Assembly: GCA_030248225.1 (NCBI GenBank)
Contig: JASANE010011653.1
Span: forward strand, 1-37,913
Reading direction: 5' to 3'
Source of the DNA: Trileptium ribeirensis
Taxonomy: Eukaryota > Nematoda > Enoplea > Enoplida > Thoracostomopsidae
Length of the DNA: 37,913 nt
Positions 1-11,371 of the stretch are shown one piece after another. Under the pieces are notes generated by a model. That model made no database searches and was not told where the DNA came from. It saw nothing but the letters and a program-made list of their open reading frames with translations. The translations under genes and the position numbers were made by a program. Within the stretch, counting starts at the first letter, position 1. Each line of letters starts with the position of its first letter.

Positions 1-589
1 GTCATGAGTAGGGTTGTTAAAAAGATTATCATCCGGTTCTACGTATTCTCCAAGGTCAGTCATGGGGTATTCCTGTCGGTTCGCCATCGAAAACTATCTT
101 TTCAACTCAAAATTTTATAGCTTTTCCTACTCAATGCTGGGTTCTTGAAAATATTGATCCCTGAAATTTGGTCCTACTCACGTCAAGTCTCTTGCCTGTT
201 CACTAGTGATTTACACAAATATCAATACGTTGCGACACAAGAAATATACAGCAACAACTTGAGTATAAACAATAATCTTAAGAGTTTACAATGCTCCAGT
301 CCAACGGCAGCGGCGTTCTTCTATTCCACGAGCTCGTCCACTAACGTTCGAGGTCGGTACGATACGGCACACCAGCGACTCGGTCAGCGATTCTTTGTCG
401 GCAATTCACGTCCGGCGATGATGTTACAATTGGCGTTGGTCGAGTCGAGACGACGATTGATTGGCAGGGTCTTGTCGATGTTGCGGCGCGGCGCTCCCGG
501 TAAATTGACTGACGACGTGAGGTCGTTATTACTGACGACGACCACTCGTAACAGTTCAGATAGTCACTTAGCGAATGGCTACGAGTCCA
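1..589. other. Left edge, no supported gene
   Basis: A moderately long open frame at 145-615 (plus) overlaps an antisense frame (341-598) and has no recognisable domain. Its later part is arginine-rich. It could be part of a repeat. I do not call a gene here. Confidence 0.4.
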
Positions 590-800
590 GTAACCCAATT
601 GCTAATTCCCAATAACCAAGTATTATGATCAATAAACCCAATTAATATAACCAGTATCCCGGGTTGATGCGACCGATAACCCACGTATTATTATTAATAA
701 TTATATTAATATAACCGATTAACCCAATTAATAAGGCCAGTAACCCAAATAATTTGATTAATACGACCGGATAACCAATACGTGAAACCAAGTTGACCCA
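590..800. repeat. Degenerate AT-rich tandem repeat
   Basis: Recurrent TAACCCAATTAATA and GACCAGTAACCCA-like words, spaced about 30-70 bp. No coding potential seen. Confidence 0.6.
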
Positions 801-839
801 ATACTACGACCAATGTCCCGTTATGATTTCCCGGCAATT

Positions 840-1000
840 GGCGACAGCTCGACAATTTAACGAATGCGAGTCCGTATAGATGGTTGACGACGGCTCAGCA
901 GTATAATGAAGTTGAGTCCGAATAGACGATGTGAGGCGTGGCGACGGCTCAATAATACAGCAAATTTGAGTCCGTAAAAATCAATTAATAGTATCGACGA
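840..1000. repeat. ~50-bp tandem repeat, three units
   Basis: Units of GACGGCTC ... GAGTCCGTATAGA type begin near 843, 890 and 942. Copies are diverged. Confidence 0.6.
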
Positions 1001-1519
1001 CAATTTACAATACAGACGTACTATAATAATTTAATAAGTTATTAATTGAGTAGGGGTTAATGATTTAAGTCCCTGAAATAGTGGTCCCCCTCTGGGGTCG
1101 CTTCTCCGGACCGCACCTCTTGGCTCGTGGTTACATCGTTCCTTTTCCGCACGGGCGGTTACACATGTACACGGGTACATCCACACAATGGTACAATAAC
1201 AATGCCAATAACAATACAACATAACAATCACATGATAATCATCAATACATAACCATACCTAGACTCCGATTTACATCATCCTTGGTCATGCACTTGAACC
1301 TTCACAATACTTATATGTATATATATATTTCCAGCTTTGGTCACCTTGTATGTATGCGAGAGGTCACTTTTCCATAGACTTCAAAAAAAATTTCCACAAG
1401 TTGCATAAACGAGTAAAATTTACTTAAAACGTATAGATGGAACGGACAAACTTTTAACTCATAGCGTGTGGGTTAGACGAATAAACTAGTCTCACGGCGT
1501 GGCCCTCACTTATGTAATA

Positions 1520-1960
1520 TCGACGTGACGCTGCTGCACTGCGCACTTCCCAGACGCAATGCCCATACGACCCCGGCTATCGTGACTTCAAGGGCGGACC
1601 TGATGGGTTTCAATCACGCGAATGTCTTTTCCCACGCGAGTCAGGCCCAAGAAATGACGGAGCTTAGCAAGCCGCAGGAGCGCTTCACAGGATGTGTTCT
1701 GATCCTGCCGGACGGGTTGCGCACGTTGTCTACGAGGTACTACTTTTGAGGTCCCCAGGGAGGTCGGCTCCGTCACCTGCTTACAGGCCAAAGAGACCGT
1801 ACCACTATTCCCTATCCACGTCCAACCCGGGAAGTGTAAAATTCTTTCTGACTTTCTGAACATGGGCAATTATTTGGTTTTGTTTTAGCCAGTGGCCCCC
1901 ACTAGGGTCCGACAAATCCCTAGACGTTTAACGTCGGATCCGCGCGTGTTTAAATTTTCT
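1520..1960. repeat. Dispersed repeat family A, copy 1
   Basis: About 440 bp that aligns in the same orientation with 33950-34460. A 22-base block (1559-1580) is identical in both copies. Other shared blocks are CAAGGGCGGACC, CCCAGGGAGG, CACCTGCT and TTTAACGTCGGA. Contains hairpins at 1688-1707, 1776-1787 and 1902-1923 that are conserved, with compensating changes, in the other copy. Confidence 0.85.
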
Positions 1961-3300
1961 GCTTTGGGTGCTCAGCGTGAGTTGTAAATTTCCTAATTAG
2001 TACGTCGCACCAGTCGTACCTATACAACAACGATGATTAATGAACTACTTTGTAATCGGCGAGTCACGCTCAGGTTTGCTTCTTCGATAAGCGGGTCAAA
2101 CCTGAACGCGGGTCGTCGATCGGGGTGACAGATTTCAAACCCCTTCAATTCCTATCGCTACCCCGGGTCAACAAAACACTTGCACAATACGGGTCTTCAG
2201 TGAGCATTTATTGATGAGTTACACAAAAAGTTTTATGGATACGTAGACAGATACATATTGCACGGGCAGATACAATAAGCGTTATGTCAAATTTCCAGCA
2301 CGCTAGTATACACTATAAGCGGAGCTTCGGTTGGGGCGGGTTGCGGAGTCATCACCTTTTTCACGGAACTCTCACAGCTGAGTCAAAACACGGCATATAC
2401 TGTGAAGCCTTATCTCATGACAGCTGCGCTTACCTTACTCATGAAAAACAGTAATGGGTCAAATACAAGTCAGTACCGGTGGGTGCTACGGTTAGTTATC
2501 AATCATATAAAGGCGCCATTGAACTAACTATTTGCTCGGTACTATATTCATTAACAGGATTGGGTACTCCGACACAACAACCGGTTCAGGTAAGCGAAAG
2601 GCGGAACGAGGCGGGGATACGGGGATGAGCGTGCTACGGAACGTTTGCGAGACTACATCTTGCTCGTTTGAATCACGAAACTATGATACATGATAGTCGG
2701 TTACTTGTATTCGCAAATAGTAGCGATGAGGTTAATCTACGACAACGTGATAAAACAATTGAAACATCAGCACATACTAAACCATAACAATGCAATACAA
2801 TATTCTTCGGTACGACTCTTGAATTCTGTGGTGCGACAGTGGTGCGGTACAACATTTCCTTGCCTACTCGCATACATACATACATATTTAGTGTGACCTT
2901 ATAAAATTTGTAATAGAGCTTCCGAATAGGCTTATTAACTTGGATGTTGGTTCTCTTGTGCAATTACGCGGCACACTCGAGGCCCTAATCATACTTGATC
3001 TTTGATTCAGATCATCACAAAACCAGATACCTCGAATACACCAAATCAAGTGACAACAGCAGAGAAAAGGAACGATTGGTCGGGCTTGCCTTTCGGACAA
3101 CTTGTGGGCCCCGGTAGACTAAAGTCGGGACTGGATTTTCGAGCTTTTCCCGATACAAATTTTGTCGCATATACTATACGGGTTGTACCTATGGTTTTAA
3201 TTGAAACGAGCAATATGCGGGGCGAGGCCTCGTAGGCCATCGGCATTACTCGAACGATACTAAAGCCTATTTTGATTTGACTTAGAAAACGTACAAAACG
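1961..3300. other. Repeat-like stretch with no gene
   Basis: Mixed-composition sequence with no recognised coding frame. Includes a CGAGGCCTCG palindrome near 3223-3232. Several short overlapping open frames on both strands (2673-3246) mirror each other and look accidental. Confidence 0.4.
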
Positions 3301-3334
3301 AGCTCAATTTGGGTATTAAAATTTAATTGCTGTT

Positions 3335-3743
3335 TCGAGCAATTTCTGCTCGACAAAGCGAGGCGATAAACGAAGGCCCCGGTTGATAAGACAACCGTAG
3401 CCAATTTTCTAGCTTAATCCCACTCGGTCGGCTTCCTAAGATCGTTCGGTTCGTAATTTTCAACCTAAACTTTGAGCACAATCCAAGTAGGTCCGAAGAA
3501 GACGTTTGACCTTGGATTAATCCTAGATTTGGCGGTATTTCTCCGTGCAACTTCGCACAAGGGCTAGGCCTGACATTATGTACTAATTTTCTAGGACCGG
3601 GTCAACGGTCCTCACTAAAATGGTCCGCCGGGCCGAGGCCCGACAGGCTCGATGCCATATTTAGCGACTTTGTTAATCTTGAAATTCAAAATATTTCCAT
3701 TGGTAACGTAACTTATCAACACTAGGGAAATTAATATTTCCCT
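3335..3743. repeat. Cluster of short hairpins
   Basis: Six perfect stem-loops: TCGAGC/GCTCGA (3335-3353), CGGTTG/CAACCG (3380-3397), AATCCAAG/CTTGGATT (3480-3518), AGGACC/GGTCCT (3593-3612), CGGGCC/GGCCCG (3629-3642) and AGGGAAAT/ATTTCCCT (3724-3743). Stems differ in sequence, and spacing is mostly 15-110 bases. Confidence 0.75.
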
Positions 3744-3899
3744 TTGCTTAGCCAAAACAAGTGGAAAAGCAAGACCAAAGTAGACTTGTGAAACAGATTA
3801 ATTTGTGAAATTCAAACTGCTATCTGAGTAATCGGTGGTGCGGGTCGGGTTTGGATCGCCTATAACTTTTGGACGGGCCACGGCTTTGCCGGGCTCAAT

Positions 3900-4660
3900 A
3901 GCTTAAACGAAGGACCTACTGGGCCTCTATATCTACGAGAAAAATCGCTAAAATTCCTGAAACCGATGTCAAGTTATTAATGTGTAAAGTCCAGACAAAA
4001 GTGGACCATTATCGGGCCATCGGGTTTTTTATTCTAACGTAACAAAGTTGAATCTTGTGATTGCAATCGATAGTAAACGTGCCTACGAAGAAACTGCGAG
4101 AGTTTCACCAAGATTCCTGGAGGGAATCCGTGAATATTTTAATTTTAATCTGGATCTGACATTTTGGCAGGGTCAGGTCATTTCCAGGCCATCGGGTTTA
4201 TGATTCCTACATAGTAATGTCAGGTTTCATGAGCGGTTTCCAATTGCGGACATCCCTACGAAGAAACAGCGAAAGTTTCAGCGAAATTCCTGGAGGAAAT
4301 CTTAAAATGTTTTACTTTTAATCTTAATTTTACATTTTGGTGGGGTTAGGCCTTTTCAAGGCCGTCGGGTTTCGGTTTCCGACTCTTGAAATCGGCATGA
4401 TTTTATGGCTCTGATGTCAGTGGACATTGCTACGAATGAATACTATAAAAAATTGAGCGAAGGATTCAGCAGATTCCTGGAGTAAATCCTAAGATAATCA
4501 AATTTTCACCTTATGGTGGGAACTCGCCCCTTTGGGGCCATCGGGTTTATGTTCCCGATGTAGTATCTTTTAGATGTTTTGGGCAATCGCCAAATCGATA
4601 GCTCGGATCCTCCTCAGGATCCGAGTAAAATTTTAACAGAATTGCTGGAGAAGTTCCTAG
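3900..4660. repeat. ~173-bp satellite-like tandem array
   Basis: Four diverged units, anchored by GGCC(A/G)TCGGGTTT at 4015, 4187, 4360 and 4536 (spacing 172-176). Each also has an ATTCCTGGAGGAAATC-like block about 90 bp earlier. Each unit carries a small hairpin just before the anchor with a different stem in each copy. Degenerate related pieces precede it at about 3630 and 3876. Confidence 0.8.
4602..4625. repeat. Hairpin CTCGGATCC/GGATCCGAG
   Basis: Perfect 9-bp stem with a 6-nt loop (TCCTCA), at the end of the 173-bp array. Confidence 0.85.
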
Positions 4661-5268
4661 AGAACTGCAATTTTCGATTCTAGCAGGGGCGAGCCGTCAC
4701 GCTCACGGAACGTGGAAAATATCATGTCTGCGGTCCTATACAAAATTTGTATCCGACACGCTATCCGCATACAGCGCTATTGACAGATAAATATATATAT
4801 GAAGCTTAATCAGGTTTTGTTCACATAAAACGATCAAGCCAATACCGAGCAACTCCAATTAACGAAACCATACCAGATCGACGGACTATCGCAGGTCCAA
4901 ACACCAATAAAACCGCAGAAGATCGGGTGAAAGCCATCTTTAGCAAATACTTAAATAAATCAGGCTCGTCGGCATGACTGCGGATGATTCGGAGTACTAG
5001 TCGAGGCTCTCGTTTAGCCAATATACTTGCAATCAAAACGTTTCGTTTAACCTCGGTCGGCTCAACAATGTTTGCCTAATCCCTAACTCAACTCAGGGAA
5101 TCATGTAAAATTTGTCTAGACGCGTGTGTCGCGTTTGTTTGTGTCCTCACTCAATGACCGGGGGAGGTCCAGTATGACTTCGGTGTTTAGATTTCATCGT
5201 AGATAGCCAACAATAACAGCGGATCCATGGGACAAGCTAGGACGGGCAATGCTATCATGTAAAAAGGG
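4661..5268. other. No supported gene
   Basis: A 71-codon minus-strand frame (4821-5036) is fairly protein-like in composition but matches nothing I know and has no splice or start context. Left unannotated. Confidence 0.35.
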
Positions 5269-5406
5269 AAGCGTGGACAGGGGAGGCAGGATACTATACA
5301 GCAATAAGTCCATCCTTACGTTATTCGGCCCTGCGGGCTAACTAACAATTTCGTTCCTACTTATCAGGTCTGTGCGGTAACCCTAACTGCCTCCCTGTCC
5401 ACACTT
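5269..5406. repeat. Inverted repeat with ~20-bp arms
   Basis: Arms at 5269-5289 and 5387-5406, sharing GTGGACAGGG-GAGGCAG with a one-base insertion on the left. The spacer of about 97 bases contains a smaller GCCCTGCGGGC hairpin. Could be the ends of a small mobile element. No target duplication found. Confidence 0.65.
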
Positions 5407-5479
5407 ACAGTCCTTCGTTCCAACGGTCGTCGTCCATCGCGCGCGTCCATCCATCCATCCGCAAAGTTAAATCAAAAAC

Positions 5480-5585
5480 CGAGAAAAAACCGTAAACGAC
5501 GAGTGAACACAAATACAAGCTGTTGAAGAGCGCCAGAGCCGGTCTGCAAAACGACCGAACTCTGCGCTGTCGAAGTCATACTTAA
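5480..5585. repeat. Dispersed repeat family B, copy 1, with long stem-loop
   Basis: About 105 bp aligning with 36352-36475. It ends in a composite stem: AGCG/CGCT, CAGAG/CTCTG and CGGTC/GACCG around an 8-nt loop (5529-5568). The lead-in is A-rich, with GAAAAAACCG then GACGAGTGAACACAAA in this copy. Confidence 0.72.
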
Positions 5586-6590
5586 CACTAAATTGTTTAC
5601 GCGTTGCTGCTTTTATACGAAAATTTGAAATTTTAAAATTTTGAAAAGTTGGACCGTTGAAGTGCTTATTCAGTACTTTTGGTCCGATTTCTGATCTAAT
5701 ATTGCTTAACTAAACTAACTTTCTTATCGGCCAAATTCCGATCATATTTTCGGAAATTTCGGGCCGAATTTATTACAAAATCTTACTTAACCAAAGTGAT
5801 TTATCACTTTGTTTATAATAACTTTATATCAAACTCTACTAAACTACAACTAACCTTTCTAGAAACTTCTACCCAAAATGAACACAAACTTCAAATTATA
5901 AACTAAATTATATTAAACTATATATATACGATACATCGAATTTATATGGCATTCCTTTGTCCGCTAGTAAGTAGCATATTTTGCTTGCTGGGCGGCTCGG
6001 TCTTTGATGGTTCGAACGACATCCCGTACAGTACGTTAACACGGCTCCCCAGCTATCAAATAAGCTTCATATCGACTATTAATACTAATTTTATATTAAC
6101 TGATGAGGGCCTTTTATATCAATTCCACATAAACGGTTAACTTCCATACAGCTTTTATATAAACAGTTAGCTCTAATATAACTTTCCTAGGTTGTTGACT
6201 CAAGGACTTAAAATTCGGCGGTCGGCTTCAGCAACTGTAAATTTTATACAAGATTCCTACTACTGTTCAATCGCATTTCGTCTGTGTACCAAGCTAGTAG
6301 TTACTCGAACAAGTGCGACACCGTTAATATTAAATTTATACTTTGAAACAGGTCGGCGTGTGCAAGTATATTAATTTTATATGAAATTGATAAGAAAGCT
6401 TACAACAGTCTAGTATGAACTTTGACAACCACTGCTAAATACGTATCAATTTTATAGAAACTTACATAGGCTTCGTATACCTGTGACTGGGGTTAGAAGA
6501 CGCGGCTATGTAAACAAAGAAAGGAAGCGAGGGTAAAAAGAGAAAAAAGGAGGGTGGGGTGCTTGAGAGATGGCCAAAGTGCCACAAAGG
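5586..6590. other. AT-rich stretch, no supported gene
   Basis: Two short plus-strand open frames (5946-6140, 6192-6374) lack recognisable features. The sequence is largely AT-rich with repeated TTATATNAAC words near 6090-6180. Confidence 0.35.
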
Positions 6591-6593
6591 TCT

Positions 6594-7560
6594 CGGACTC
6601 GGACTCAGCTAGTCCGTCCGAGTAAAATGATATGTAACAGGACCGTATTCGGTCTACAGGGGGGAAAATAAGCTCTTGGGGGAGGGTCCATGCCGAATTT
6701 TTCAAAAATCGGGGTGTTTAAACGGTTCGCCTGGGCTCGGGGGGCACTTTTCTGGGGAGTTCTATACAGTTTTGGATTCGTCTCGATACGGGGAATCTAA
6801 TGAGGGGTGACACGCCGGTCGGGGCGTTATTTTGAAATCTTCACACGGGGTACCCAAAAGTGGGCGTATCTAGACCCGTCCGGGCTTAAATTAAAGCCTC
6901 GGGTCTGGGGTTTCTAATGATGCCTCGTATATACTTTTATGTTCAAAACTCGTTGAATTATTTAATTAATTGTATTTTACCGGCTTACTTATACCCATAT
7001 TTGTCTCTAAGTCCGTGGATCCGGGTCGGATTTCCACGAAACTGGTCCCATTCGAAAGACCGTAAAATTTCCTACAAGAAATGTTGAGTATGAAATTTTC
7101 GAATTCTCATCGGTTCCGGAGTTATGGACCGGAGCCGATACTTTTGGTAACAAATTTTCCTAAATTTCTAACTTTTTATTTCTTATCTTAACCAGCGAAA
7201 TTGAACGCTGGTAGAGAATATTTTGTAAAGTTATACAACTTACCAGTGTGGCGAGCACTGGTAAACTTTATATTTTCGGTTTCCACTTATAATTTTCCAG
7301 ATAATTTCTCGATTGCTGTTCGCCTTCGAGCGAACAGTCGCACCTTTTTGTAGTCCTCATTCGTGAGGACGGTCGTGACGGGTGTCCGTCACGGCCACTA
7401 TTTCCTATGAAAATTTGTAACCAATTGCGAGGTCCTACCATTCGGGGTAGGGCTATTCCTATATATGCTTTTATACTGGGTCCAGCGAGGGAGTCGTACC
7501 GTCCTAAAAATTTCCTACGAGATCGCGTATGGCAAGGGCTCGCCATACGCACTGTCTATA
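6594..7560. repeat. Hairpin-dense repeat block
   Basis: Between 7109 and 7550 there are eight stem-loops: 7109-7139 (11 bp, one G-T), 7191-7212 (ACCAGCG/CGCTGGT), 7240-7264 (TTACCAGTG/CACTGGTAA), 7316-7337 (CTGTTCGC/GCGAACAG), 7353-7370 (GTCCTCA/TGAGGAC), 7374-7393 (CGTGACGG/CCGTCACG), 7434-7451 (CCTACC/GGTAGG) and 7525-7550 (GCGTATGGC/GCCATACGC). Between them an AATTTCCTA-like word recurs (7066, 7147, 7281, 7402, 7506, 7588). Further stems lie upstream, for example CTCGGACT region 6594-6623 and AGACCCG/CGGGTCT near 6870-6906. Confidence 0.8.
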
Positions 7561-7719
7561 CCTATAAAACCTCAATTTAGGTGCGTAAAAATTCCCTATA
7601 ATTCCTGCTAAAATCACGTCAAATACGTTACACTCCTCTGATCATACTTCCAGCCTAAAATTCACAAAAATAACGACCAAGTACGGCAAACAGAATACAT
7701 AAATTCCTGGCCAAACAAA

Positions 7720-8164
7720 GGCGCTTTTATGGCCTGACCAGTCAAATATAATAGTACAGTCATGACATAAATACAACACGAAATGATTATAAAGTAATAT
7801 GCCACAGTGACAATAGGGCGGCGCTTTTATGGCCTCCTACTGTCCAACAAACGGTACGTATATATATATAGATATACCAACCATGTACGTAAGCAATTAA
7901 CAAATGCTATCCCGATCCGACAGCAAATTCGTGTGCCTAAAATACGTACGGGTAATAACATCAGTTCCATGGTACACAATCGTAAGATACAATTATGGTC
8001 ATATATGTCAAAACGTGCCTTTATGGCCATCAAACGAATAACGATTACGATGGTAACGATACGTAATTCAAATATACATGTAGGGTGCCTTTATGGCCAA
8101 TGATACTATAGAAAAATGATGCAAATGCTAACATATATGTACCAAAGCGTGCCATTGGGGCACT
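7720..8164. repeat. Interspersed GCCTTTATGGCC motif
   Basis: GCGCTTTTATGGCC at 7721 and 7821, GTGCCTTTATGGCC at 8015 and 8085, and GTGCCATTGGGGCAC at 8149. The last forms a perfect 5-bp hairpin, and the others form short GGC/GCC stems. The surroundings are AT-rich and otherwise unalike. Confidence 0.6.
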
Positions 8165-8762
8165 ACAATCAATATGAATATAGACATCTGCACAAACGAT
8201 TACGATTCCTCGGCAACTATTACATTCCTGAAATGGCAATGACAATACCCACCTTGATCAGAACAACGTCGGCGGTGCAGGCCGAAATACTGAAACTGCG
8301 AGTCGGTTATCTAGCGGGACTCGTTGAACCTAATTATTCCATTTACTTATATATAGATATATGGTATGATTGAATTTGTTCCAATCACATACGTATATAC
8401 TCTGATTTTAGTTCTGTTCCACTTTTCTACGTATATATCCGATGATTTCCGATCGATCGTAATTACGTGCTTACATAACCTTATTGCTCTTGGGAGTTAT
8501 TTCGATTGCTGATTTACGTATATACTGCGGTTCAGGATTTGTGCCAGTTAGGCGATCTATCTATGAGGTGACAACAGGGTTTTACGGTCGATGTGTGTAT
8601 ATAGAGAAACTCAATTTGTATATATATTTGCTTGCGATCAATTGATTCTGCTTACATAAATGTACGTACTGTGGGGCGAGGGTGGGTTCCGTACCCTCTT
8701 GGGCTATTCCCGCCGGGTGTTCCCGGTTGGGGGGAAACTGATGACTGAAGTCGGAAGTGTTG

Positions 8763-9145
8763 CCCACTATACACGTGGTCATGATTATTGGGAAATTCGA
8801 TTAAAAGTCGACCATTACACTATGGTCGGGATTTTTTGGTACACGGAAAAATGTTGTCCATTACACTGTGGACGGGATTTTTTTTGGTACACGGAAAAAT
8901 GTTGTCCATTACACTGTGGACATAATTATTGGTGGTCGAAAAAAATGTTGACCATGGCACTGTGGTCAGATTTATTTTTATTCGAAAAGATGTTAACCAT
9001 TGGGGTATGGTCAGGATTATTTGTGTTCGAAAAAATGTTGACCATTGGGGTGTGGTCAGGATTATTGTAAATGTTGACCATTACGTGTGGTCAAGATTAT
9101 GGGTTTTCGCTAAAAGTTTACCATTAGGCTGTGGTCAGGATTATC
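8763..9145. repeat. 46-bp tandem array of hairpin units
   Basis: Eight to nine tandem units begin near 8810, 8856, 8904, 8950, 8996, 9040, 9076 and 9120, with a degenerate unit at 8763. Each has a stem of five or six base pairs (GACCA/TGGTC or GTCCA/TGGAC) around a 6-8 nt loop. It is followed by an AT-rich tail, often GGATTATT, then TTCGAAAAAATGTT or ACGGAAAAATGTT. The period is not a multiple of three, so reading frames across it are accidental. Confidence 0.9.
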
Positions 9146-9151
9146 CACCTC

Positions 9152-9176
9152 GTAACGATCCGTAAGGATCTGTTAC
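9152..9176. repeat. Hairpin GTAACGATCC/GGATCTGTTAC
   Basis: Two 5-bp stem segments (GTAAC/GTTAC and GATCC/GGATC) with a one-base bulge and a 4-nt loop, directly after the 46-bp array. Confidence 0.75.
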
Positions 9177-9549
9177 ACTTGCAACAATATCGAATGAATC
9201 ATAGGAAATTTTGTTTGTATTACTTAGTAAGCATCATTATATGAGGTATAAATCACGAAAATAGTTGTGAAGCAGTGTCATACTCAAGGAAAAATAGACA
9301 CTTCTTTATACGGTGTTAACCTCGGGTAGTGAAATGCTGAAAACCCTGAATGAAGCTGAAACTTGTCAAATGGATGTCGTCCTCCTACATAATATGATAA
9401 TACCTGTTGTACATTTTGTCCATTTAGCACCGTGATAAAACAATGATATTCCGAGGTAAATATGGTAAAATTTTGGCATAGCCTGCTTCAGGAGTGCACG
9501 ATGCCATTACCTCTTTTGCACAAGGCATAATACACTTAGACTAACGCAA

Positions 9550-9810
9550 TGAAGGAAAACAGTAAACGAATAAATTGAAAACAACGATACCTAGAAAGTT
9601 AAATACTACAACTAGTGAAGAGCTAAGAAAACAGAACTAATAGTATACGGATAAACTTGAAAGCACAAAGACTAAGTAAACTGTATTCGACGAAAACACA
9701 AGTTGTGAAGGCAAACAGTAAACTAATAAACCTGAAAACACAACCTAAGAAAACCGCCTACTTCGACAAAAGAAAACGGTAAACTGAATAAAACTCAAAG
9801 TTTTATTCCT
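9550..9810. repeat. Degenerate ~80-bp A-rich tandem repeat
   Basis: Words of the form AAACAGTAAAC-AATAAA-TTGAAAACACAA recur near 9554, 9635, 9713 and 9771. No coding frame. Confidence 0.6.
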
Positions 9811-11371
9811 TTTTATAGTTCTAGGAGAGAACGCGCGCCGGTCTTATCAGATAAAAACAGATGAGATCATATGATGAGTCATCACAGGCAGTGCCGAAAT
9901 AATGCTCTACAATATAAACATTGGATGGGGAGGGGTAATAGCGCATAGCTGTAAAAATTTTTTATTAAAAAACAACAGCTATACCACGTATAGTAATATG
10001 CATGATATAATGACCAAATATATCTAATAATAAATTTTAGTAAAAAATCATGTTGAACCATATTAATAATTATAATATTATGTTATCATACATTATTGTA
10101 ATAAAATATTAATGTCGTTTTTATACACACATTAAAACATGATAAATTACCGTACAGTAGTACATATTTTTTAGTAAAAAATGAATACATTCAAGTAAAA
10201 AATGATCATACATAATCATTCATCGATGACATCATAGTACCCAGGTAATTAATGTGCTCTTTGGTATCCCCTTCTTTACCTGGGCGGTTAATTACAGGCT
10301 AATTATTTATCCTCTTATCAGCAGAGCCAGACGAGGGGGAGGGGAGGCAAAAGTGAGGTTTTTCATCTACTAGCGCTCTACATTTGCTGATACTTTTATC
10401 TCATTATTTGAATATATAGGCTTTCATCAGTTATAAGGATCTCGATAAGATTTTTTAGTATTTTTAATCACTTCATTGTCGTTTGCGACCCGTTTACAGC
10501 TTGAAGTATGTCGATAATTCCACAATACACACAAATTACTATTTTTGTTAAAGGCTTTTATACAGATTTCGGTTGTACAGCCATTAATGAAGGTCCAAAA
10601 GCAATTCAGAAATTGTGTTGCGGTGTATGAAATCTTCGGCCCAGGTAACCCTGAGGCGCAAGACGTTATATCGTTAGAAAAAAACAAGAGTTTAGAGCGA
10701 AGTTTTTTAAGGGAGGGAGAAGGGGCGGCAGCCCCTAACTTAGGCTTAATGTATGCCTCATATAAGGACGTAAGCTTAGGTTAAGGCTTAGTATATCGAT
10801 AACGGCATGGCATTTATTACACTTTGTTCCCTCAGGGTTACCTTGATAAAACTCCAATAACCATAATAATAATATGGATATTGTATATTAATATTTGGGA
10901 AAACAGAGTTGTACGTTACAACATTGGCGGTGGCTTTATCGTCATCGAGTATGTTATACATAGACAGAGCTTCGCAGACTTAAATACAATGAGTTATAAT
11001 ATTTTATTTATGGCGATATTTCACTCGCTACGCGAAAACGACAGTGCATGAACTGTACAATCCTTTCGCGACATATTTAGCAGAACGTTCGCAAGCAGGC
11101 TGTGGTTTTCTTACAATTAGAATTAATTGCACATAAAATCGAGCGCAGACGTAATCCAGCGATATCCGCTTAAACGAAATTCGTTTAAGTTAAAGAAAAA
11201 AAATTCGTTTAATAACCGATCGCTTTTGATTTAACACATTCGAAGTTAAATTAATCGCAAACGTTTAATTCCTGTCTAACCGAAAACGATAGAAATCAAA
11301 CGAAACTCCGTATAATTTTTGAGGACTTAATTCGGAACGTAACTGCAAAGAACATAATGAGAAGCGCATAC
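9811..11371. other. Probable start of a HERC2 intron, no further exon found
   Basis: This is where the sequence 3' of the last visible exon should lie. I read both strands for the HERC2 linker and HECT motifs and found none. Includes a 14-bp perfect inverted pair AGGTAACCCTGAGG (10642 and 10831) and a near-palindrome CTTAAACGAAATTCGTTTAAG near 11169. Confidence 0.5.

Noticed and set aside
145..615. 156-codon plus-strand frame
   Set aside because: No recognisable domain, overlapped by an antisense frame, arginine-rich low-information tail.
4821..5036. 71-codon minus-strand frame, protein-like composition
   Set aside because: No known domain and no start or splice context. It lies among repeats, and it does not match the HERC2 linker or HECT region.
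8660..9070. 136-codon plus-strand open frame with repeated CCPLHCG-like peptides
   Set aside because: It runs through the 46-bp hairpin array, whose period is not a multiple of three. The peptide repetition comes from the DNA repeat.
8763..9145. CRISPR-like appearance of regularly spaced palindromic units
   Set aside because: The whole 46-bp unit is repeated with drift, there are no unique spacers, and the setting is an animal genome.
10545..10784. 79-codon plus-strand frame and its antisense partner
   Set aside because: Tested as a missing HERC2 exon. No resemblance to the linker or HECT domain on either strand.
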